Below, in pieces: positions 1 to 11,985 of a stretch of DNA of 64,000 nt. Each line of letters begins with the position of its first letter. Position 1 is the first letter of the stretch. Location of the stretch: positions 4,015,904-4,079,903 of the forward strand of contig CM070604.1 of the NCBI GenBank assembly GCA_036346395.1, read 5' to 3'. The notes below the pieces were generated by a model. It searched no databases. It worked only from the letters and a program-made list of their open reading frames with translations, and was not told the DNA's origin. The position numbers were made by a program, and so were the translations under genes. Source of the stretch: Hsuehochloa calcarea. Taxonomy: Eukaryota; Streptophyta; Magnoliopsida; Poales; Poaceae.

Positions 1-720
1 AATTGAATATTCATCACGCCGAGGTACGTAAGAGTGAGAACTCCAGTGTTACTTTGAATATTCTATGTTTTAAAATTTCTTCGCTCAATTTACATAATGT
101 GCAATTGATTACTCATAAGGACGTTCCTACTAGCATTTCTCTTAATGAATCTTTATACTATATCATATTCAATGATCCTAGAGAGCTATCTAGTGTGATT
201 GAAAACCTTGTTAGCGTTTCATGTTTAAAATTACTAGTTAGTCCTTCTACCTACACATATACGTTCAATTTGATTGAAGATTATGGTGTAAATGACAAGT
301 TCTATGTTTATCGAATTTGCATTGCTAGTGATAATTTTGCTTATTTTAAATTACATGTTTTGCGCAAGACCTCTATTGAGCAATGTCATGGTCACTTTGA
401 GATGGAGTTGAATACAAGTGCATATTGTTTAGAACGCAACATGATGTCTACTTGTTTATCCTGTACCAGTAAACAGAGTAGTGTAGTTGAAGCATGGAAG
501 GCACTAAAAATTTTATCCCCCAAATTTGAACAACTTGATCTAGCTCGTCCCTTTTATATTTTGTCTATGTGCTTAGAAAAGTCGAGTATGACTTTTTCTC
601 ATGGGAGGGAGAATGATGTGAATAAAGGTACCACAATGTATATATCAAATACATCCTACGGTTGCAGTTGTGTTACTTATTTTGTGCAAAACAACGCGAA
701 TGGCACAACAATTGATTCAT

Positions 721-870
721 ACATATATCACGTATATACGTTGTTCTCTTTGTTTAGTACATGTTCAGCAAATCATCATGCGCTACACGGAAGTTGTTTG
801 GATGATAAATACATATACCATGCATATACGTTGTTTTCTTTATGTAGCACATTTTCAGGCTATCAAAAGC
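721..870 (+). repeat. 90-bp tandem duplication inside the retroelement
   Basis: Two copies start at 721 and 811. Each reads, in the open frame, as a 30-residue block that begins YIYH and contains YTLFSL. The second copy is incomplete at its end. Confidence 0.7.
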
Positions 871-1288
871 CGAGGATGGATTTTTTTTAAGAAATGGAGG
901 ATGATGAGGATATCCCGACTACTTATGAGGCTGTTTACGAAGCAAGAGCTACAGTTCTCAAACTACACGTGTAATTGTTTCTTAATAAGTTTCTTTGTGT
1001 TTTTCGTGAGAATTGGACACTACGTAAAAGCAATACTTTGTTTATTCTCAGGTTCGACAAGCTTAAAGTCTTTGGAATCGAGAGGGAGGCCGGAGCCAAA
1101 GCATAGAGGAGCACAAGGAGGAGCGTAACCATATTTGTTGCCTAGTGATGAAGAACAAGAAGGTCAAAGCGGTTGGGAATGAGAAAGTCAAGCAGCCCAT
1201 GCGGCTGATCAAGGAGGAAAGAAGCCCGTGTGATAGGAGAGCAAAAGGGGAAGAGGCCCAAGAACTTAAAGCTCAAGTTTTGGATAAG

Positions 1289-1396
1289 ATTTTCACGCCC
1301 AATTCGGATTCGGAATCAACTCAGAATCAAGTTCGGAATCAACTCATAATCAAATTCGGATTCTGAATCAGCATCAAATTCGGATTCGAAATCAGC
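1289..1396 (+). repeat. Degenerate short tandem repeat (AATTCGGATTCGGAATCA type)
   Basis: Four to five imperfect copies of a unit of about 22-26 bp built on ATTCGGATTC and GAATCA lie in the presumed LTR. The copies differ by small indels. Confidence 0.6.
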
Positions 1397-2032
1397 AGGG
1401 TAGTCCGGAGTAAAACGGTCATAACTTTCACAAACGGAGTCCGATTTAGGTGTTCTTGGGCTTGTTGGAAAGATACATTCAAGCCCAATTCAATGGATCC
1501 TCCCTCACTTCGAAATTCCTCCTGTGTCAAAAGATATGACCAAAAGTGTATTACGGTTGTAAAATTAGAGTTTCCTTTTTATTTTAGATTGAGTCGGAAT
1601 TGGAGTAAGAGTTCTAATTCCGAATTAGAGTAGGAGTAGAGCCTCTTGGTCAGCCATGAGGAGGAGAAGGGCGCTATATATTAAGGGTTAGACCCCCATT
1701 GTAACTTTAGACCAGTTTATGCATAAGAATAGAAACATAGCTATTGCTTGTTCTTTCAAAACCAGAGTTCATGCGAGGACTTTGAGAGAGGACTAGGTGA
1801 TTCATTGATTCGTTCTGTAACTCAATGTCAAGCCATCGTTCCATTGAGAATTGGGGACTTGGCGTTCGTTGTTTGTGGTCTCGCGACGAACAACTATCCG
1901 GTGTGTTTTGGGTATTTTTCAAAGAGTTGAGGGTTCGTGCATTGGTGTGAGTGTTCAGCCAGCGACATCGTCTACTTCATATCATTTATCAACGGTTCCT
2001 CACTGAGAAGATCGGGCATCTCCGTATCAACA

Positions 2033-2600
2033 ACAGTAGAAGCATCCTTTGGACCAAAGGTCCATCGACATTACCCAGCCCAACTGTAGGATGTGAGAGC
2101 CAAAGGAATAAGAGCAAACCCACAGAAGTCCATCCCGCCAAGCGACGCATTCACCAAGCAATCCAAAATATCAAGCACAGGAGAGCCAGCTCAAGGCCAA
2201 CCTTCTACCAACCGAAGCCAACCCTCATAAATTCACCCCCCAGCCATCACCCTAGTCAAAGCTTCTCAAGTCTCCCAAACACCTCACTCCATACACAAGC
2301 CAGAGGTGAGCGCAAAGAGCAAACCTCACCCCACCAATGCCAAGCAAGCTAAGCAACCACAACCACAAGAGAATACAGGGAAACCAAGAGGTCAAGAGCC
2401 AGAAGACGAAGGGAGCAAGAGACGGCAACGACACCACTGAGCGACTGCGGCCCACGTCAACCACCACGGCACCCAGCGGGCGACCATGACTATCGTCACC
2501 AAACCTCACTGCCATTTCCCAAAACAAGTCCAACAAGGTAAACCCACCATTTTCCCCATAGTTGTCTTTGCCCATCCGAACCAACAATACCATTGTTGTG
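2033..2600. other. No gene recognised
   Basis: C- and A-rich sequence with a few chance open frames. No protein family, splice pattern or repeat boundary is recognised. It lies between two pieces of retroelement and may be transposon-derived. Confidence 0.4.
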
Positions 2601-2948
2601 ATTTTATTATTGTACAAGATTATGTAAGAGTTCGAGTCCAAGTAGTATACTCACATTGAGTCCATGTCTTAGCCAATGCATCTGAGAGTATATAAGCAGG
2701 GGAGATAGCAGTCTTGTAATAAGTTAGAAGTTGAGAGAAGAAGTTGTGAGTTGAAAAAAGCAATATAAAAACAAAAATTGCAGCAGTTGCTCTTGAACCA
2801 ATCGTGTGTTTTTGGTTTCGAGTACTGTTCATTGTTTTGAGTACTATTCATAGTTTCAACTACCTGGTCGGAAGGAGTTTCGATTACATCCTGGTTGGAA
2901 GAAGGTTCGACTGCAACAATCACCGTCCAAGCGCATCTGTAAGATCGA
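2600..2948 (+). mobile_element. Copia-like LTR fragment with TATA box
   Basis: A compact promoter-like stretch with GTATATAAGCAGGGG (about 2688) followed by a short leader, ending near 2945. This resembles the U3-R-U5 layout of small plant Ty1/copia LTRs. No internal region, primer site or matching second LTR is visible, so it is called a fragment. Confidence 0.35.
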
Positions 2949-3739
2949 GGAGGCCGACTAGAGGGGGTTGAATAGGAGGTTTTAAAAAACTTTTGGCAAA
3001 AACCGATTTCTAATGCGGAAGAGTAAGTCAAATTGGTTTTACACAATTAAGGTCTAAAACAACTAGTCTCACTAAGTGCACCAAGAATATAGGACTATGC
3101 CAATGATAGCAAATATACAAAGACATGTAAGCAATTTAATTCTAGAAATATAAATTGCACAAAGTAAATCGCTAGAGAATAAACCACAATGACACAATGA
3201 CTTTTTACCGTGGTGTTTGGAGACTTGCTGGTCTCCCCTAATCCACGTTGCGGTAAGACCAAACTAATTGGAACGACTCCACGAATTAAGCCAAACACCT
3301 CAAATCCACTAGTGATATCTCTTTCCCGTCTCAAGTAGGTGAGCTCCAACCTTCACACCACGTTGGGCCTCTTCACAATCTTCTTTGAAGAGATCACCGG
3401 GCACGACACCTCCAACGCCGTCTACGAGTCGGCAAACTCCAAGAGTAATAAGTCAAGTCCCTTGCTTGACTCTCACCACGTGCAACGAATGCACAAGCTC
3501 AAGTGGATATGAAATCCAACTCTAGATGCAACACATGCAACTAGAGACATCTCTCCTTACTCACAAGGCGCAGCGCATGCACAATTGAGAGGAGAAGCTC
3601 ACACCAGCTCAATAAAATGAAATGGAGTGCCAAAGGTTATTTCATAACCGTCCAAGGGGGTATTTATAGCTCGCACTATAAAACTAGCTGTTAGAACAAA
3701 CATCCTTAAAAAATCAGGATTTGCCGTAGATAGCTATTG

Positions 3740-4250
3740 AAACGAGGTACTATCGATTTTTGGCTCAACGGTCAGAACAGTATCACTTAATGCTCTGAAC
3801 TAGTCGTTACACATAAAGTTGTGGTACTGCCGCCAACTAGAAATCGATACTACTGCATCGCGGTCGTACCGCTTGGTTAGAACGGAGCTACTGTTTTCCA
3901 GAATTCAATATTTCTGAAAAATATCTTCTCTGAAAAACTCGTACCGCCATATAAACATCAGTACTACCGCACTCCGGTAGTACCTCTTAAGGTATTACGG
4001 TCATACCGATTCAAGGGAGAACAAAACTCCCAAAAACATGCTCTCTGTAATATACGTACCGCCATCTAATTTTCGGTACTACCAACCTGAGTTGGTACCG
4101 CAGTTGAAGTGCGGTCATTCCGATATTCAGAGAGTATCAAACCACTCGAAAACATGCTTCTCTGGTAAATATGTACCGCCATATAAATATTGGTACTATC
4201 GACTTGTGGTAGTACCGCTTATAAACAGTGATCATACCGATTTTGAAAAT
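3740..4250. repeat. Cluster of GGTACTACC/GGTAGTACC palindromic motifs
   Basis: At least eight variants of GGTACTRCCGC, CGGTAGTACC or GGTACCGC occur in about 500 bp, irregularly spaced and mutated. Each is a near-palindrome around GTAC. They sit in the Sirevirus-like region. Confidence 0.65.
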
Positions 4251-4659
4251 AGTTTTCCAGAAGCTTAAAACTAGACAATGCAGGAACTCTAACAATTTAC
4301 AAAACACATTTGTAAACTTAGATCATGCCACAAGGAGTAAGTACATGGACTTCAATCATTTGCAAAACACATTTGTAACCTGTAGTCACATGCTGTAAGG
4401 ATTAAACGCGTGAGTCTGACTACTTGTAAAACATATTCACAAATAATAGCATCATGCCACTGTGAGCTAGAGCAAGCGAGATTAGGTTATTAACACATGA
4501 TGAGACTCAAGCTACTAGACAAGACCCCTCTTAATAGTACACCAACCTAAACTAGCAGTCCGGTCTACAACCAAACACCAAGACCGGTAAAAGACTAGGA
4601 ACACATTCTTAGCCTAGCTAGTCATACCTTTGCCTTGCACACTCACTTGAAGCTTGATA

Positions 4660-5065
4660 ACGCATATCTTCACTTCAAGTCCGGGTCCTTGACTTGATAT
4701 GCATCAACCCATGATGCATCCTTCACTTAACTTCCATTAACACATGATGGTTTTCTTTACTCTAAGTTCTTGACTGGGATATGCATCAACTCATGATGCA
4801 TTTTTCACGAGCCTTTCATCAACACATAATGGCTTCCTCCACTTCCGGATCTTGTCTTGATACTTATAAACACATGATGACATCTTTCATCCCGAATCTT
4901 GACTTGAATATCATCAACACATGATGATCTTTTTCACTTGACTTGATGATCAACTCATGATCATCTCCTCTTCGTGATCTTGATATGTATCAACACATGA
5001 TGCATCATCTTCTTGAACTTTGACTTGATGGCAATCAACTCATGATGCCATCTTAAGTCATCATC
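4660..5065. repeat. Degenerate 45-60-bp repeats built on ATCAACACATGATG and CTTGACTTGAT
   Basis: About eight copies of ATCAACACATGATG or ATCAACTCATGATG alternate with CTTGACTTGAT-like spacers. The core is partly self-complementary (CATCA...TGATG). Spacing is irregular, so it is an eroded tandem array and not a CRISPR array. Confidence 0.7.
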
Positions 5066-5690
5066 ATCATGGAGCTCAACCTATTTCACCAACTCATAGA
5101 AAATGTTAGTTCCACAATGTGATTGTCATTAATTACCACATCATACAATTAACTCATAATAGTGGGTTAAGATACTTGAATCTTTCACTTTTTGAAAATT
5201 GATGACAATCATCACAATTACAAATAATTGAATGTAAGGCAATATGAGTATATATGAACTACACAAATTTTATATACTCAATGGATATGTTTCAAAGTAA
5301 AGATCCTTAATATAAGTGTATAAAGAAATATGGATCAATACTCATGAAGCCAAAAAAACATAGAGCGAACTCCCCCTAAATATGTGCGTACACGAATATG
5401 TAATAAAGACATATGCACATATTCAAGTTAGACTTTTGGTAGAGTTCAACCTATATTTTGGATTCGATGAATGCAACAAGATATAAGAATATGATGTCTA
5501 ATGCATACCTCTTTGATTTTTGCATTTTCATCCAAATAAGACTACATAATAGGTATATCAATAGAAATGTTAATCTCACATATGGATTTGTCATTAATCA
5601 CCAAAATACTCTATTAATTCATAATGGTAAGGTCTAGATTCTTCAGCATCACAGAGCAATATGGAGGGGACTGAGAGGGATAGATGTTAG

Positions 5691-7160
5691 GGAGTATGAT
5701 ACCTCAGGAGCTCAAGAGAAGCCAGCATCAACACTATATAAGCTCCACCACCACCAGGGGCAAGCACACAACTCTATTCACCATGCATATTCATTATCCA
5801 ACAAACATCAGAACAAAAAAATGATAATGATAAATCAAGCTCCAGTGAGAAAAAGTAAGGAAAGCAATGAAGAGGAGAGAGGATTTGGGAAACAATGAAG
5901 AAGAGGATGGAGTCCAGAAAGTTTCGGCCGAATGAAAATAAGATAGAGAGAGAGCGGTAAAGAAAATAAGAAGGAAAAAGAAATGGAAGAAAAAGAAAAG
6001 GATGTAAAAAATTAATCTGAGGCCTCTAAAATAATTTACTCACTAGTACGAACCGGTAAAATAAATAGATAACCTGATGTGTTAGAAATAATTTAATTAG
6101 GTTAAAATAATTAATCTACTCTGAGTCTATTTAGGTAATTTAAATAACACATGCACTCAAATAAATTCGGTTAGGCATATTTGCATTAATAGAATTTAAT
6201 AGGCTTAGTTGCATGTGAGTGCGAGTAGTATTTTATTTTTGTGCGATAATAAGCGAGTTTCGATAACCTCGATCCCAGAGCCGGTACACCGTAGAACCAC
6301 CACAGTTGAAGAGTGCTAACATTTCGGGAATCCTCAAAATGTTATTAAATAAAATATGCTAACTAAGAGAACCAACTGGCACATGTACTTATATTAGCAT
6401 CTAAGTATTTATCTGCGTATTATGTGCGTTTATCGTATAATTGTGGAGACCAATTCGACGTAGGCAGGATTCGTCGATTCGGAGTACCTTGACGTTGGTT
6501 TTTACTACAATTACGAAGGCAAGCTTACTTTTGAGCATAAATATAGTTATATTAAATATACATCGTACATTGTTGTATTATATATGTATTGCATCAAAAA
6601 CTATCTTCCAAAACCAAATCGGTTGAAGAAGGCAAGAAGAAAAGGTAAGAACCGTACAACTAGATGAGAGCCGTTGTACTGGAAGAGATTTAATAAGGTT
6701 GGTAAAAGGAACCCTAGGCAAGAAAAGAGAAGAGGCAAGAGGCAGGAACCTTTTATATATGGTTATAATATAAGGATAAACAAAACTCTTACTCAGATAA
6801 GAGTAACAAGTAGTCCTTTTAGAAGTAAAATTTGTAACCTAAATCTTGATGATTATTTTCAGAGAAATAGAAGAGGTAGGAGTATGATAAAAACAAGAGG
6901 TAGTCATCAGATGCATTTTGTTATTATATGCTTGCTGAGTACACTAATACTCACTCTTGCTATCCCTCCCTTTTCTTAGATCCTAGTCCAGTCGAGAGTT
7001 ATCCCGAGTTGGATGAGGGATTCACATGTACCGAGGAGGTCACCGGTGACAAGGCGCTGGTTACGAGGAGCAGGTCGAGATGAACGCCCTATTCGACTCG
7101 TGAGACGAGTAGACTGCCGGATGGACCTAGCAGGCAAGCACGTGAGTGTATCCCCTTTGT
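5691..7160. other. AT-rich, transposon-like intergenic DNA, no gene
   Basis: An LTR-promoter-like stretch with CTATATAAGCTCC lies near 5735, followed by purine-rich sequence (5860-6000) and AT-rich sequence. Short open frames at 6441-6626 and 6674-6979 show no known family. I see no splice-supported gene. Confidence 0.4.
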
Positions 7161-8185
7161 AATTAAATAATTGTATTCAGAACCTTAGCCTCGTATGACT
7201 GTTGTCGTAAAAAAGAATAATTTCTATCTTATTATTCTGCTATGCTAACTCTAATAAATATGTACTATTTATTGAAGTAGTGTTCTACTGAGTAAACAAA
7301 TAGTACCTTGTATACTTAAACGTGATTACACGTAAGACAATGACACGGGTCGCCGCAACAAACGCGACGGTTGAGTTGTTGGGCTCGGTCCATCTGGTTT
7401 GATTTGCCGTTCCGCTTGGTGATCATGTACGCCCGTGCAGAATTCAAGCGGAGAACGTACGTACGCGCCGTCGTGCCCTGCGAGCGCGGCCTAGGTTGGT
7501 CGCCGATCGCAATGTCTCGGCAAAGTTGGTTTACAAGCTATGCCGGCCCGTGCGTGATCGATGCTCGTGCTTGCGTTTCGTACACTGTTTCTGCACGTAC
7601 CCCTTACCCGTACCATGCACCATACATACGTTGTGCAATGTGCATCGAGGTCACTTTTGGATTCCTGTGGACCCCATTTGGAGTACACAGAAGTTTTACT
7701 GTTTTCTACGAAAATCCTGCATTTCCAAATAGGACCCGAGACTGTCAGTACACTCTATCGAAAGCTATGATCTGAAGGATTACGGAAAGAAAAACTGCTC
7801 TTCTTTTCTTCGAGTAACGCAAGACCACTGCCTTCGACAAATCTGTATCCGTCAATCTTGTCTCATGCGTGCGCCAAAAGGCCACGTCGACGCATGCTCG
7901 GACCTCACAAAATTCAGTCCCCTTGCTATTATTATCCCCACGTAGAAGTATCTATCACTGAAACAACTTGACTGAAACAACTTGCACAGATAACAGCAAC
8001 AGCATGTATGGTTACAACTGGAACATAAACAAAAAAATGCACCTTAAAAAAGGAGGAGAAAAGGGAAAAAGTAACTGAACATACAACACCGATCGATCCA
8101 TGTGCCACCAAAGAAAAGAAGCATGCAAATGCAGCAGTGTGGAGGCACTTGCATGCCTGAATGCATGCACTGATCATCCACTTCA
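7161..8185. other. 3' flank of the peroxidase gene, no further gene
   Basis: Moderately GC-rich sequence with overlapping chance frames at 7371-7775 on both strands, none recognisable. The stretch next to 8185 should include the peroxidase 3' UTR. Confidence 0.4.
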
Positions 8186-11100
8186 CTAGCTGTTGACGAG
8201 GGCGCAGTGCTTCCTGATCTCCCCCTCAGAGCCGGTCTTGACATCCACCATGCCCATCCTCACCATGGAGCGCGCGAACACCTGGAAGAACACCTCCGGC
8301 GGGCTGTTCACCACGCTGACGATGTCGGCCTTGGCCGCCGCGTCGGTGATGAGCGCCGCGTCGGACTGGAACAGGCCGCGGTGCTTCAGCACGCCCCTGT
8401 AGTAGCCGAGGTCGAAGGTCAGGAAGCTGCCGGGGTCCATCTCCACAATGGTGGTGTTGTCCGTCGGGGTGGTGCACTTGTTCTTCCGCAGGTTCGCCGC
8501 GTAGAGCGGGTCCAGCGTCGGGTCGGCGTCGCCGGGGCCGCCCCTGCCGGTGAAGTTGTACAGCCGCTTGCTGAACGAGTTGCAGTGGGCGATGCCGATC
8601 GTGTGCGCCCCTGGTATGTCATGATCAGGCAAGTGCAAATTCAGTTCAGTAACAGTTACAAGAACTGAAAGTTTACATGATTTTGCAGAAAATAGGGTAG
8701 TTCCTCTCGATTTTCTATCAAAATCCTTCATTACAAATGAGGCCCGGTCCATGATTGCATAGCTAGTTAATTGACATTTTCCAAAATTCAGTAATTCAAA
8801 TATATTTTCAGCACCTCTGCAATTATATGACTCAATGATTTTTTTTTTCTGAACCATACAAATACAATCAATATGTTCAGTAATGGTACGCAATGGTATG
8901 TGTAGGAATTTAACATTAACCTACTTCGAAAGTACCAATTAAATGCTGACGTCTAAAGAACACATGCAAACAAAAAAAGTTTCAATCTTAATAAGTTGTA
9001 ATAGACCGATGTAATTAGCAGTAGCACGCGTGTCAACATCAGAACAGGTTCCCCATTAATATCTACATATAAAAAGATGTGAATCAATGACCTAAGCAAG
9101 CCAAAACTTAAGAAACGGTGACAAAGTGGGAGTCCAAGAGGTCCTCATCGCTTCATGTGTAAGATTTTCAACTTTTAACACATGTAATCCTGTATTGGCA
9201 AGACGACATGTGAAGAATGAGATCAAAGGTAAGTTATGATTTGGACTTGACCTTCTAGAAGGCCAGTAAGTAGTCACTTGCTCAGGCCTCAGGGGAGTGG
9301 GCAGCAAGTTAAGTCAGTGGCATTTAACGTACTAGCATCACAGGCATTTAATTGGACAATGACATTCCGGTTTGTACACTTGTCATGTATACTGAATCAT
9401 TTTGCCGGCTACCAACTCCAACAATAGGGACTGTACATTTTTACATGTCGTTAACTCCTGGCCTTTATAAAACTTTTGACACATTTTTTGTGTGATTATA
9501 TGCTACAAATCATCAAGATAAAAGGGTAGTTAGCTTGTCAACGTCTGTGCTACATGCTCTCTTTAAAAAATAATAAAACTGTGCATCTGTCCAACATTGC
9601 ATTGCAATGAACAGATGGGTCATTGTCCAATTAAAGTCCAATTAAAAGCATCCTTGTTTGGTGGATCGATTTGTTTTGGGTGTCAACGGATCGAATACGA
9701 ATTAAATAGGTATCTTTATATTTGTATTTTTTAAATACAGATACAAATTTGAATATTATCGAATATGAATACGAATCGAATGTTGTAACTAATACGAATA
9801 CAAATTGAATACCTACTCGATTCGGTCGGATTCGGATATCCTCGTAACTTACGTAATTGTAAGATATTTGTGATACCTTATCCCCGGACATAGCACACTT
9901 AATTATTATAGTTTATCTATTACACCTAAAAATATGAATTCACATTAAACTAAAAATACTCGTCCAACTATTTAGTCATACTTCAATAAAATATGTATAT
10001 TGTTTATCGAATTCGAATATGAATACGAATATGAATAGTGCGGATAAAATGATATTTCGGATGACAAAATTCCATACCATATTTGTATCCATATTTTTTT
10101 GCGAATGCAAATACGAATAAGAGAGAAATTGCTAATCGGATGAAAAAATCTAAACCGTATTCGTATCCTATCAAGTACGGTACTCGAATAAAACGAATAA
10201 ATCATATCCGATTGACGCCGCTAGATTCATTAGATCAAGTTGACTGTTTCAACTTTGATGCAATGGAAGTATGCAACCATCCTAACTCCTAAGCAAAACT
10301 AACCTGAACTTTGGTCTAACCTGAACTTTGGTCTTGTAAGCGAGACATGTTGTCTGTACTCTGTTACACGTTGAGATGTCTGTTCAGTTTAGTTGTCATG
10401 GCATGAGACTTAACTACTAGTGTTCAGTTCTAGATTCCTATTTGAAGATTGTTTGTTCAGTCGTACACATGGAAAGGCAAGCTATGAAGTTTTGTTTTTG
10501 TTTTTTTTGGCCTTATCTTGGAGCCGTCTGGTCCAGGACAGCATTACTGGTCATGTGATCTACTGGCTAGTGCTTATGCTTCATCAAACGTTACATCACT
10601 ATGTGTCGGTGCCATGCACTAGCAAGTAACACAGAGAGTTGGCCTTAGAAAAAGTGTGTAAAATTTCTCTAGAAAAATACCGAACCTGAATTCTGCCTTG
10701 AATACTAATTACTTTCCCTAGTTATCTCAGGTAAAATATCTTGGCAACCGTTTATGTGCAGTTAATTAGTAGTAGGTGAACTTTTTTTTGTAAAAAAGAA
10801 GTTGTCATCAGGTGAAACCGAGCTTTTGATCGACCGTGATGTTGACGGGGGAATGAACGAGTGGATGAACGGAGTTTACCTGACAACCAGACGAGGTCGG
10901 CGAGGTCGAGGCTCTTGTTCCGGAAGGAGCCGAGGAGCTCGGTGAAGTTCATGGTGGGCACCGGGATCTGGTCCAGCGCCTCCTGCTTGATCGACACCGT
11001 GCCGTCCCGCCGCCCCGTCGGCACGCGCCAGAACGGCCCGCCCTTCATTTTTGAGTTTTGACCCGCGTCACGTCAGTACAGTTTCGGTAGTGATCTTTGA

Positions 11101-11687
11101 GCCGCGCGCATGTGTAGTAGCGGGGTGCATGTATGTGATTGTGATGTGGGTACTTACGATGACTCCGACGGCGTCGCGCGCGGCGAGCGCGAGGATGTCG
11201 GCGCAGGAGACGACCCCGGGGCACTCCTGCTCGACGAGGCTCTTGACGCGGTCGATGAAGGCGAACCCGCGCAGCGTCAGGTTCGGCGTCGCGTCCTTCT
11301 CCGCCTCGTTGCCGTTCGTCCCGTTGAGCAGCACCGACGCGTCGCACCCCTGCAATGCATGCGCCGGTCACGACACACGCACGCATCGACACCGGCATCA
11401 CCATGGTGCTGCTAGGCTCGGTGCGAAGAGCGGAGCACAAACGTGAGAGTGAGACGTACCCTGACGAAGCAGTCGTGGAAGTGGCTGCGGATGAGGGTGG
11501 CGGCGACGGAGGGCGCGTGGGGGATGTGCCGCTGCACGTAGTGCTTAACGATCTGCTCCGCGCGGGGGCAGCTGTGCTCGTAGAACCCCTGCCGCAGCTG
11601 CCCCTGCGCAACGCCAAGAACCACCGCGGCAGCCACCACCAGCAGCAATGGAGCGGCCATGCCGCCTCCCATCCTCAGCACCACCAT
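8186..11687 (-). CDS. Class III secretory peroxidase, four exons, complete
   Basis: Coding exons on the minus strand are 11687-11460, 11349-11158, 11042-10880 and 8610-8186, giving 335 residues with all phases closing; this is the normal class III size and the usual four-exon structure. Residues 1-29 form a signal peptide ending VAQG, and the mature protein begins QLRQGFY with the first conserved Cys. The distal haem site is RSHFHDCFV (Arg67, His71), followed by GCDASVLL. The proximal haem ligand lies in GAHTIGIAHC (His197). The family oxidises phenolics with hydrogen peroxide in the cell wall or apoplast (lignin, suberin, defence) and has a haem iron and two calcium ions. Possible N-glycosylation sites include NGT, NLT, NFT, NKS and NTT. 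Intron 3 is large (8611-10879) and holds AT-rich repeat sequence. A TATA box (TATATAA, minus, 11766-11760) lies about 75 bp before the start codon. The ATG at 11687 was chosen as first in frame; Met6 or Met10 are alternatives that keep a signal peptide. Confidence 0.95.
9660..10220. repeat. AT-rich repeat/transposon remnant in peroxidase intron 3
   Basis: Many copies of AATACGAAT, GAATATGAAT and their complements are spread over about 550 bp, in direct and inverted order (for example GAATATGAATACGAATATG at about 10014). Such text is common near the ends of plant hAT-like elements. No transposase frame or target duplication was found. Confidence 0.5.
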
Positions 11688-11759
11688 TTTCTCTTCTTTC
11701 CTTCCCCCCAGCTCTCGAACGGTGGTAGAAAGATGGAAGGTTCTGAGCTGGGTTCTTGG

Positions 11760-11766
11760 TTATATA
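11760..11766 (-). promoter_or_regulatory. TATA box of the peroxidase gene
   Basis: TATATAA on the minus strand, about 75 bp upstream of the start codon, consistent with a leader of about 40-50 bases. Confidence 0.55.
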
Positions 11767-11951
11767 CACGCACAAGAAGGCGATCGATACGTGATTAGCG
11801 TGGTTTGGTTTAGGCGCGATCCGGGGTGCTATACGCATCTGCCGATAAAGCGATAAGTAAGTAGGTAGATGCCGACGTAGCTAGAGTGACCGAGTGAGAC
11901 GACCAAGGGGGCAGGAAATGGACAAGCTTTGATTAATGGCGTGCGGTTGTT

Positions 11952-11953
<2 letters not shown>

Positions 11954-11983
<30 letters not shown>
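11954..11983. repeat. (GA)n microsatellite in the peroxidase upstream region
   Basis: About 15 GA units, roughly 190 bp upstream of the TATA box. On the gene's strand it reads (TC)n. Confidence 0.9.

Positions 11984-11985
<2 letters not shown>

Larger units (their letters stand above)
1..2032 (+). mobile_element. 3' part of a Ty3/gypsy-like LTR retrotransposon with its 3' LTR
   Basis: The frame from base 3 to 890 is open but shows no reverse transcriptase, integrase or protease motif, and its first codon is TTG, so it is probably the edge of an internal region and not a gene. At about 868-905 a short stop-containing stretch runs into a purine-rich tract (AAGAAATGGAGGATGATGAGG is the region, 890-910), as found just before a 3' LTR in plant gypsy elements. 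From about 900 to 2032 the sequence behaves like an LTR: a TATA-like box (CTATATATTAAGGG, about 1673), a conserved-looking stretch at 1420-1500 familiar from grass gypsy LTRs, and an end at ATCAACA (about 2032). The 5' half lies outside the window. Family is not assigned. Confidence 0.55.
2950..5690 (-). mobile_element. Sirevirus-like (Ty1/copia) LTR region, minus orientation
   Basis: The segment opens with GACTAGAGGGGGTTGAATAG (2953), whose reverse complement is the CTATTCA-CCCCCT-CTAGTC tail I associate with LTRs of grass Sirevirus-type elements. The same signature occurs at 41768. Further along, GCGAACTCCCCCTAAAT (about 5366) and GTCATTAATCACCAAAATA (about 5589) are the reverse of the start-of-LTR text seen in this group. 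Inside are a cluster of GGTAGTACCGC palindromes (3740-4250) and a long field of degenerate repeats (4660-5060). No coding domain is seen. Exact borders and target duplication were not found. Confidence 0.5.

Noticed and set aside
3..890. Long open frame of 295 codons at the left edge
   Set aside because: Starts at TTG, has no recognised domain, carries a 90-bp tandem duplication and runs into a polypurine tract. More likely retroelement spacer than a host gene.
4660..5065. CRISPR-like regular repeats
   Set aside because: Repeats are degenerate and irregularly spaced, spacers are related to one another, and the DNA is plant nuclear.
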